Shown one piece after another: positions 5,389-9,521 of a DNA stretch of 9,521 nucleotides. This DNA comes from Natrialbaceae archaeon (GTDB lineage: Archaea > Halobacteriota > Halobacteria > Halobacteriales > Natrialbaceae). Made by a program: the position numbers and the translations under genes. Position 1 is the first letter of the stretch; every line of letters starts with the position of its first letter. The notes beneath the pieces are model-generated. The model ran no database searches, had not been told where the DNA came from, and was given only the letters and a program-made list of their open reading frames with translations. Location of the stretch: NCBI GenBank assembly GCA_003552325.1, contig PUKM01000141.1, forward strand, positions 1-9,521, written 5' to 3'.

Positions 5389-6828
5389 TCAGGGTCCACG
5401 CCCTGTGCCGTCGACGTCATCGTGATCGGTATCTCCGGCTTCGTCCGGGTCAGGTGCGCCTGTTTCTGGGAGCGTGAGCACGTTCTCTCGGCCGACACGG
5501 AACGCCTCGAGGTCGCCGTTCTCGCGTAACCCACTGACGACCTGACTCGTTTTTGCCTCTGTCCAGTCAAGTTCCCCAACGACGTCCTGTTGTTTCATCC
5601 GACCGCCGTGACGCTCGAGCAGATGCACTACGCGTTCCTCGTTGCTCAGGAGGTCCGGATCTGGGACGGGGGCAGCTCCCACTGTCTGTGTGCCAGCGCT
5701 CGAGGGATTTCCAGCGGCGTCGGTAGTGGTCTGGGCGTCCTCCGGTGTTCGCCCGTTGGTGGTCCCTTGACGGCCGATCCAGCCACGTCGCCAACCGAGT
5801 ACCCCTCCGATAGCAGTGACCATCGCACCGGCCAGTGCTGCCCCCAGTAGCCACGAAATCGGCACTCCCCTTTCCTCCTCGCTTTCGCTTTCCTCCTCGC
5901 TTTCGGGTTGGCCCAATAGTTCGATCACCGGTTCGTTCTCGAGGAAGTCCGTCTCCTCACCGTTCCAAATCGCGGCATGCTCGCGTAAGTCATTGGGCAG
6001 TGGTTCCGTCGTCGTCGCCTCGTAACCCGCAGGCCAGCGGACGATGAGTTGTGTCCGCTCGTCGAGTTCGAGGTCGCCGAAGGCATCACCTACCTCGAGG
6101 CGATTGAGTTCGACGCGGGCGAACTCCTCCCACTGGAACTGATACTGGACGTATCCCGTCTCGTGTGGGGTCGTCGTCTCCTCGAGTGTCATGTTGAACC
6201 CATCGACAGCCATCTCTCGGCCAGTCTCGCTGCTGGCCTCGCCGACCCGTGCCGACCAGTTGCTCTCGACGGTCTCGAGGTGCGCGTCGGAATCGGCTTC
6301 GAGGTCGTCTCTGACTGCTTCCCAGCGGTCTGTGGCGTTGTTGTCCCCGTCGAGTCGGTAGCGATACTCGAGTGTCCAGGACGCTGAGCCGTTCTCGTGC
6401 AGTTCGATGTCCAATACGAGTGTGTCGTAGCCATGTGGCGTCGGACCGTGGATATCCGGGCCCACATCGTCAGTGTCGTTTCCCTCGCCAGCATCGTCAC
6501 TGTCCGTTGTGTTCTCCTGTTGTCCGTCGTCGGAACCTTCACCCCCGTTTTCATCCCCGTTAGTGCCGTCCTCTTGGTCGTCCGTCTCATCGGGCATGAC
6601 CCAGACCGCCGTCGCGTCGAGCGAGGTCGGTTCGTCAGTGAGGAGTCCAGTGGCACCGCTCTCTCCCGACGCCGTCAGTGGTATGAACTCGGCGGGGGTT
6701 GCACCGTCGTCCGCTGCCCCCGGCGAACCAGCATCCACTGCACCGACGGACGGAGCCACAACAGCACACATACACCCGAGCACGACGAGCGCCACGATGA
6801 GCGCCCGGTGCTCCCACGCGTCCATCAT
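5389..6828 (-). CDS. Transmembrane winged-helix regulator with extracellular sensor domain
   Basis: This 479-residue protein resembles haloarchaeal membrane regulators with DUF7345/DUF7343-type domains. It has a signal sequence (hydrophobic 9-29, possible cleavage after VGA, residue 30), an acidic Asn/Asp/Gly-rich low-complexity region (about 80-125) and an outer domain (130-305). A Glu/Ser linker (309-320) and one transmembrane helix (325-346) follow, then basic GWRRGW, a variable linker and a C-terminal winged helix (about 394-454). All six usable N-x-S/T sequons (Asn106, 117, 146, 164, 190, 212) precede the helix, which supports an outside N-domain and inside DNA-binding domain. It probably links an envelope signal to transcription without a kinase; the signal and target genes are unknown. 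Met2 (ATG at 6823-6825) is an alternative start that fits the TATA spacing slightly better. Confidence 0.82.
   Translation of the reverse strand: MMDAWEHRALIVALVVLGCMCAVVAPSVGAVDAGSPGAADDGATPAEFIPLTASGESGATGLLTDEPTSLDATAVWVMPDETDDQEDGTNGDENGGEGSDDGQQENTTDSDDAGEGNDTDDVGPDIHGPTPHGYDTLVLDIELHENGSASWTLEYRYRLDGDNNATDRWEAVRDDLEADSDAHLETVESNWSARVGEASSETGREMAVDGFNMTLEETTTPHETGYVQYQFQWEEFARVELNRLEVGDAFGDLELDERTQLIVRWPAGYEATTTEPLPNDLREHAAIWNGEETDFLENEPVIELLGQPESEEESESEEERGVPISWLLGAALAGAMVTAIGGVLGWRRGWIGRQGTTNGRTPEDAQTTTDAAGNPSSAGTQTVGAAPVPDPDLLSNEERVVHLLERHGGRMKQQDVVGELDWTEAKTSQVVSGLRENGDLEAFRVGRENVLTLPETGAPDPDEAGDTDHDDVDGTGRGP
5869..5905 (-). repeat. In-frame 18-bp tandem duplication
   Basis: The 18-bp unit beginning TTTCCTCCTCGC occurs twice in tandem (5871-5888 and 5889-5905, the second missing one matching base). 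It encodes ESEEES followed by ESEEER (residues 309-320), the acidic linker just outside the membrane helix of the regulator. The 18-bp period keeps the frame, as expected for replication slippage in a tolerant linker. Confidence 0.85.
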
Positions 6829-6837
6829 CTCACACTG

Positions 6838-6876
6838 GTAGGGCCGTATAAATAGGTCTTTTCGAGCCCTCCCTAC
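6838..6876. repeat. Inverted repeat GTAGGG/CCCTAC flanking a TATA box
   Basis: GTAGGG (6838-6843) and CCCTAC (6871-6876) form a perfect 6-bp inverted repeat with 27 bp between the arms. The strong TATA box at 6847-6854 lies inside it. It may be an operator of the regulator gene, for example for autoregulation, or chance. Confidence 0.3.
6847..6854 (-). promoter_or_regulatory. TATA box for the membrane regulator gene
   Basis: On the minus strand the box reads TATTTATA, the best TATA match in the window, preceded by an A-rich CGAAAAG stretch in the BRE position. Its centre is 22 bases before Met1 and 25 before Met2 of the regulator. Because the octamer is nearly symmetric in AT content, it might also serve the plus-strand gene at 6947 with a leader of about 70 bases. 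Confidence 0.6.
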
Positions 6877-6946
6877 ATGTTATGCTGCAGCTCTCGGCAT
6901 CTCGAACCACCACACTCATTGGTCCGAGTCGGTTAGATTCGGCTAC

Positions 6947-7447
6947 GTGTTTAGCCTGAACGTGCCAGTCCCAGGCCGGGTCAAACAACTTGCGTCCGAG
7001 TTATACCCCGAGCTGGTCGTCTTCGAGACGGTCAGGGAGAACCACTCGTGTCTCCTCAAGCGTCTCGGGGATGCGGACCAGGTTGCCCACCTCCAGCACC
7101 GCACCCATCGGGCGCTCGAGGGAGCCCCTGCCGTCGAAGCCGCCATCACGGGGATCGACTACTTCGAGGAGCCACCACTCGGGTCGGCACCGGTGGTATA
7201 CCTCAGCGTCGACAGTCCCGGACTCGAGCGGTTACACGACGACCTCGCGACGGTCTTTCCACCGATCGAGGGGCTCGAGGGAGAAGATTACGTTCCTCAT
7301 GTCACGCTCGCTCGCGGTGGGGACCTGGCAACCGCCGAACGGTTGGCCGATCGTGAGATCGATCCGATCCGGTTTATCGTCTCGGAACTCACGTTCGTGG
7401 ACGGAACGTATCGGTTACCGGTCAGCCGTATTTCGTTGCCTGCGTGA
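6947..7447 (+). CDS. 2'-5' RNA ligase / LigT-like 2H phosphoesterase
   Basis: This is a 166-residue protein of the 2H phosphoesterase superfamily, whose members act on 2',3'-cyclic phosphates or form and break 2'-5' RNA linkages. The second family motif is clear: PHVTLAR (117-123), with His118 and Thr120. The first motif, expected near the N-terminus, is reduced to NHSCLLKR with His33 and no Ser or Thr at the third position. The N-terminus (FSLNVPVPGRV) and the C-terminal strand are compatible with the fold, and the length is slightly short for the family. The start is GTG (6947-6949). The frame is open further upstream without an in-frame ATG, and no ribosome-binding site or box A is close, so the start is uncertain. 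It converges on the sulfatase-like gene. The substrate is unknown. Confidence 0.75.
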   Translation: MFSLNVPVPGRVKQLASELYPELVVFETVRENHSCLLKRLGDADQVAHLQHRTHRALEGAPAVEAAITGIDYFEEPPLGSAPVVYLSVDSPGLERLHDDLATVFPPIEGLEGEDYVPHVTLARGGDLATAERLADREIDPIRFIVSELTFVDGTYRLPVSRISLPA

Positions 7448-7483
7448 GCACGACGGCCTGCTTGTCGTTCGTCGGTTGCGAGT

Positions 7484-8974
7484 TCAGAGATACCCCAGGT
7501 CCGCGAGCCGATCTTTGGTCCCCTCACGCATTTCGGGTCTCACCTCCGGCCGGGTTGGCGAGTCGCCGAACTGCGTTTCGAGCCGGTTTCGCAGTTCCCG
7601 AGCCACGGCTGGTTTCGTGTCGACGAGGTTCGTGTTTTCGCCGGGGTCGTCCGCACAGTCGTGGAGTCGCTCGAACCCGTCGTTCCCCCGGACGTACTTG
7701 TAATCGTGCGTCCTGATGGCCTCGAGCGAGCGATCGTACTGATAGACGTGTGCAGGGAGGTCACCAAACCGGTCTGCCAGCCGATCGATGCCGGGTTGGG
7801 GTGAGACGTACTCGGCGAACACAGCGTCTCGGAACGCCTGCGTGCTTGTCTGGAGGGCATACCCCTCGCTCTGGTCACAGAGTGCGGGGTCCTCGACGCC
7901 GGTTGCCGTCAGGAGGGTTTCAGGGAGGTCGTGTAGTTGCGCGAAATCCTCACGGGACCCTCCGTCGGTAAACTGGCCACCGTGAATGACGAGGGGGACC
8001 TGTAACAGGGTGTCATACAGGTTGTACTGGTGGCCGAAAAAGCCGTGATCGCCGACGTTTTCGCCGTGATCGCCACAAACGACGATCATCGTGTCCTCCC
8101 AGTATCCCTGGGCTTTGAGCCCCTGACACAGCCGCTCGAGTTGGTGGTCGACGTAGGCGAGTTCGCCGTGATACAGCCCGCGGAGGGCGGCGAACTCCTC
8201 GTCCGTGATCTCGTACTGGTCACAATCGAATGCACGAGGATCCTGTCGGATGGCGGTTGCTTCCTGGTACGTCCAGCCATCGGGCAAAAACGGCTCGGCG
8301 AAGGCTTCTGGGGGCTCGTAGACGATGTGCGGTTCGATGTAGTTCGCGAACAAAAAGAACGGGCAGTCGTCCGCTCGTGACTCCAACCACTCGAGTATCC
8401 AGCTAGTCGTTCGGTCGGCGCCGTTGTCGCCAGCAGGTTGCGCCACCTCGCTGTAGAGAACGTTAGCAGCATTGATGAGGGGATTCCCCTCGAAAAGACG
8501 AGACCGGACTTTCTCGAGTTTTTCACCCAGGGTTTCGCCACGGACGACAGCGCCCATGTCGACGTCGGATTGGATGTACTGCCAGCCGCGCCGCAGCTGA
8601 TCGAACCCGCGATCGAATCCGAACTCATCGGTGACCCAGGTGTTGTTCGACACACCGACTGTCTCGTACCCCGACGATTGGAACGCTTCGGGAAGCGTGT
8701 GGAGTTCTGGGAGTAGGTAGGTGTGACCACCGTGGGCGTTGTGTGTCGCGGTATAGGTGCCGGTGAAGAGGCTAGCGTGGGAGGGAAGTGTCCACGGGGC
8801 GGTAGTAAACGCGTTGTCGAACGTCGTTCCAACCTGTTCGAGCTGCGTGAGCGTTGGCATCGTCGACGGCGAGACGCTCCCTTTCCGGGCAGTATCCAGC
8901 ACGATCAGGACGACGTTCTCGACTGATTGATGGCTCTGTACATCACGCTCGTTAGACCCACTGTCTTCGGCCAT
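7484..8974 (-). CDS. Sulfatase/alkaline-phosphatase superfamily hydrolase
   Basis: This is a 496-residue cytoplasmic protein without a signal peptide. Superfamily metal sites are visible: VVLIVLDTAR (Asp27), GDHGENVGDHG (Asp302, His303) and FGHQ (His315). The active-site segment WTLPSHASLFTG (61-72) aligns with the sulfatase signature C-x-P-S-R-A-S-L-x-T-G, but with Thr62 in place of the modified Cys/Ser and His66 in place of Arg. The C-terminal block LHDCADDPGENTNL (437-450) is the usual sulfatase ending. Thr as nucleophile is known in related phosphodiesterases, so the substrate may be a phosphate ester or a phosphorylated envelope precursor rather than a sulfate ester. Related haloarchaeal proteins often sit near surface-polysaccharide genes, but none is visible here. 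The gene diverges from truA. The ATG at 8974 has only a close GGGGAG (spacing 2) and no TATA box at -27. Confidence 0.87.
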   Translation of the reverse strand: MAEDSGSNERDVQSHQSVENVVLIVLDTARKGSVSPSTMPTLTQLEQVGTTFDNAFTTAPWTLPSHASLFTGTYTATHNAHGGHTYLLPELHTLPEAFQSSGYETVGVSNNTWVTDEFGFDRGFDQLRRGWQYIQSDVDMGAVVRGETLGEKLEKVRSRLFEGNPLINAANVLYSEVAQPAGDNGADRTTSWILEWLESRADDCPFFLFANYIEPHIVYEPPEAFAEPFLPDGWTYQEATAIRQDPRAFDCDQYEITDEEFAALRGLYHGELAYVDHQLERLCQGLKAQGYWEDTMIVVCGDHGENVGDHGFFGHQYNLYDTLLQVPLVIHGGQFTDGGSREDFAQLHDLPETLLTATGVEDPALCDQSEGYALQTSTQAFRDAVFAEYVSPQPGIDRLADRFGDLPAHVYQYDRSLEAIRTHDYKYVRGNDGFERLHDCADDPGENTNLVDTKPAVARELRNRLETQFGDSPTRPEVRPEMREGTKDRLADLGYL

Positions 8975-8984
8975 ATCTCCCCTG

Positions 8985-9038
8985 CACCGGTCTGATGGAA
9001 GGCCATCTTCCCGGCGTATGCAGGGACCCTAACCGGTG
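8985..9038. repeat. Palindromes in the sulfatase-like/truA divergent promoter region
   Basis: CACCGGT (8985-8991) and ACCGGTG (9032-9038) form a 7-bp inverted repeat. Between them, two overlapping and mutually exclusive hairpins are possible: GATGG-AAGG-CCATC (8994-9007) and GGAAG-GCCAT-CTTCC (8997-9011). The region serves both divergent genes and may hold operators or part of a 5' leader for the minus-strand gene. Confidence 0.3.
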
Positions 9039-9094
9039 TGTTCGACAGCGGCCGGTCCGACGGGTCTAACACGGACGAGTTCGTTGCTCGAGGC

Positions 9095-9521
9095 ATGCGC
9101 GCGTATCGAATCGCGTACGATGGCCGTGGGTACCACGGCTTCCAGCGCCAGCCGACGGTCCCGACCGTCGAAGACGCCCTGTTCGATGCGCTCAGAAGCC
9201 TGGGTGTACTCGATGCCTCGAGCGCCAAACCTCCCGGGTACGCCGCCGCCGGTCGGACCGACGCCCGTGTGTCTGCGCTCGCACAGACGGTCGCGTTCGA
9301 CGGACCGGAGTGGTTGTCCCCACGGGCGTTCAACGCCGAACTCCCGGCCGATATCCGCGCCTGGGCCAGCGCTGACGTACAGCCTGACTTCCACGCGACG
9401 CACCACGCACAGCGACGGACGTATACCTACCACCTCCACGCCCCGCCTGAATGGATCGCTGACGAACGGTTGCACGACGCCCTCGAGATCCTGTCCGGTC
9501 GACACGACTTTCACAACTTCA
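9095..9521 (+). CDS. truA: tRNA pseudouridine synthase TruA (partial, N-terminal part)
   Basis: The first 142 residues of a TruA-type pseudouridine synthase run off the window end. The enzyme isomerises uridines in the tRNA anticodon stem-loop to pseudouridine. The start MRAYRIAYDGRGYHGFQRQP matches the family N-terminus. The catalytic motif is AAGRTDARVSALAQT, with Asp56 as the nucleophile. Further family blocks are NAELPADIRAWA (80-91), DFHATHHAQRRTYTYHLHAP (98-117) and SGRHDFHNF (134-142). Arg58 occupies a position that is usually Gly (GRTDAGV). The ATG at 9095 is preferred because the family sequence begins there; an in-frame GTG at 9038 would add 19 residues without family character. A weak box, TCTAACA (9065-9071), lies about 27 bases upstream. 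Confidence 0.93.
   Translation, partial: MRAYRIAYDGRGYHGFQRQPTVPTVEDALFDALRSLGVLDASSAKPPGYAAAGRTDARVSALAQTVAFDGPEWLSPRAFNAELPADIRAWASADVQPDFHATHHAQRRTYTYHLHAPPEWIADERLHDALEILSGRHDFHNF

Noticed and set aside
7450..7468. Possible terminator hairpin ACGAC/GTCGT between the LigT-like and sulfatase-like genes
   Set aside because: The stem is only five base pairs with a nine-base loop and no T-run on either side, so it is not distinguishable from chance.
8086..8832. Minus-strand frame of 248 codons within the sulfatase-like gene
   Set aside because: It is a shifted frame inside a gene with conserved metal-binding motifs. The product is Ser/Arg/Thr/Pro-rich, typical of a frame shadow.
9029..9514. 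Minus-strand frame of 161 codons opposite truA
   Set aside because: The plus strand encodes clear TruA motifs from 9095 onward, so the minus-strand frame is a shadow.
1..9521. tRNA genes, CRISPR arrays, insertion sequences, toxin-antitoxin or defence genes
   Set aside because: I looked for cloverleaf-like blocks, regularly spaced repeats, transposase motifs and small paired genes, and found none that could be supported.

Overview
The window looks like ordinary chromosomal DNA from a haloarchaeon (class Halobacteria). The DNA is GC-rich, the proteins are strongly acidic (Asp/Glu-rich), and TATA-like boxes sit about 22 to 27 bases before several start codons, as expected for leaderless transcripts. 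There is also a Tat-type lipoprotein signal and several families typical of the group. The hexamer CTCGAG is very frequent, which suggests a Natrialba/Natrinema-like genus, but this is an inference. I see no insertion sequence, CRISPR array, tRNA, rRNA or phage gene, and no clear defence or secondary-metabolite cluster.

Layout from left to right: the C-terminal tail of a membrane protein (1-114, +); a Tat-exported beta-propeller lipoprotein (392-1624, +) with two small inverted repeats in its promoter and a hairpin/T-run terminator; a convergent membrane zinc metalloprotease (1705-2301, -); a divergent membrane-anchored [2Fe-2S] ferredoxin (2436-3017, +); a probable minus-strand operon of a UspA stress protein (4370-4843) and a DHH-family phosphoesterase (3119-4330); a second, divergent UspA protein (4930-5388, +) without the ATP-binding glycine motif; a membrane-spanning winged-helix regulator (5389-6828, -) whose stop codon abuts that of the UspA gene; a 2'-5' RNA ligase/LigT-like protein (6947-7447, +); a sulfatase/alkaline-phosphatase-superfamily hydrolase (7484-8974, -); and the start of tRNA pseudouridine synthase truA (9095 to the window end, +).

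Most genes stand alone with their own promoters. The one likely operon is UspA-DHH. It shares an 86-bp divergent promoter region with the second UspA gene, and each start codon has a box-A candidate centred about 27 bases upstream. Several proteins act at the cell envelope (lipoprotein, metalloprotease, ferredoxin, membrane regulator), but their arrangement does not show that they form one system.

I do not see a demonstrable new multi-gene system. The most interesting candidates are the transmembrane one-component regulator, which has six N-glycosylation sequons confined to its outer domain; the propeller lipoprotein with apparently eight blade units and a set of histidines; and the UspA-DHH pair, a possible nucleotide-signalling unit.
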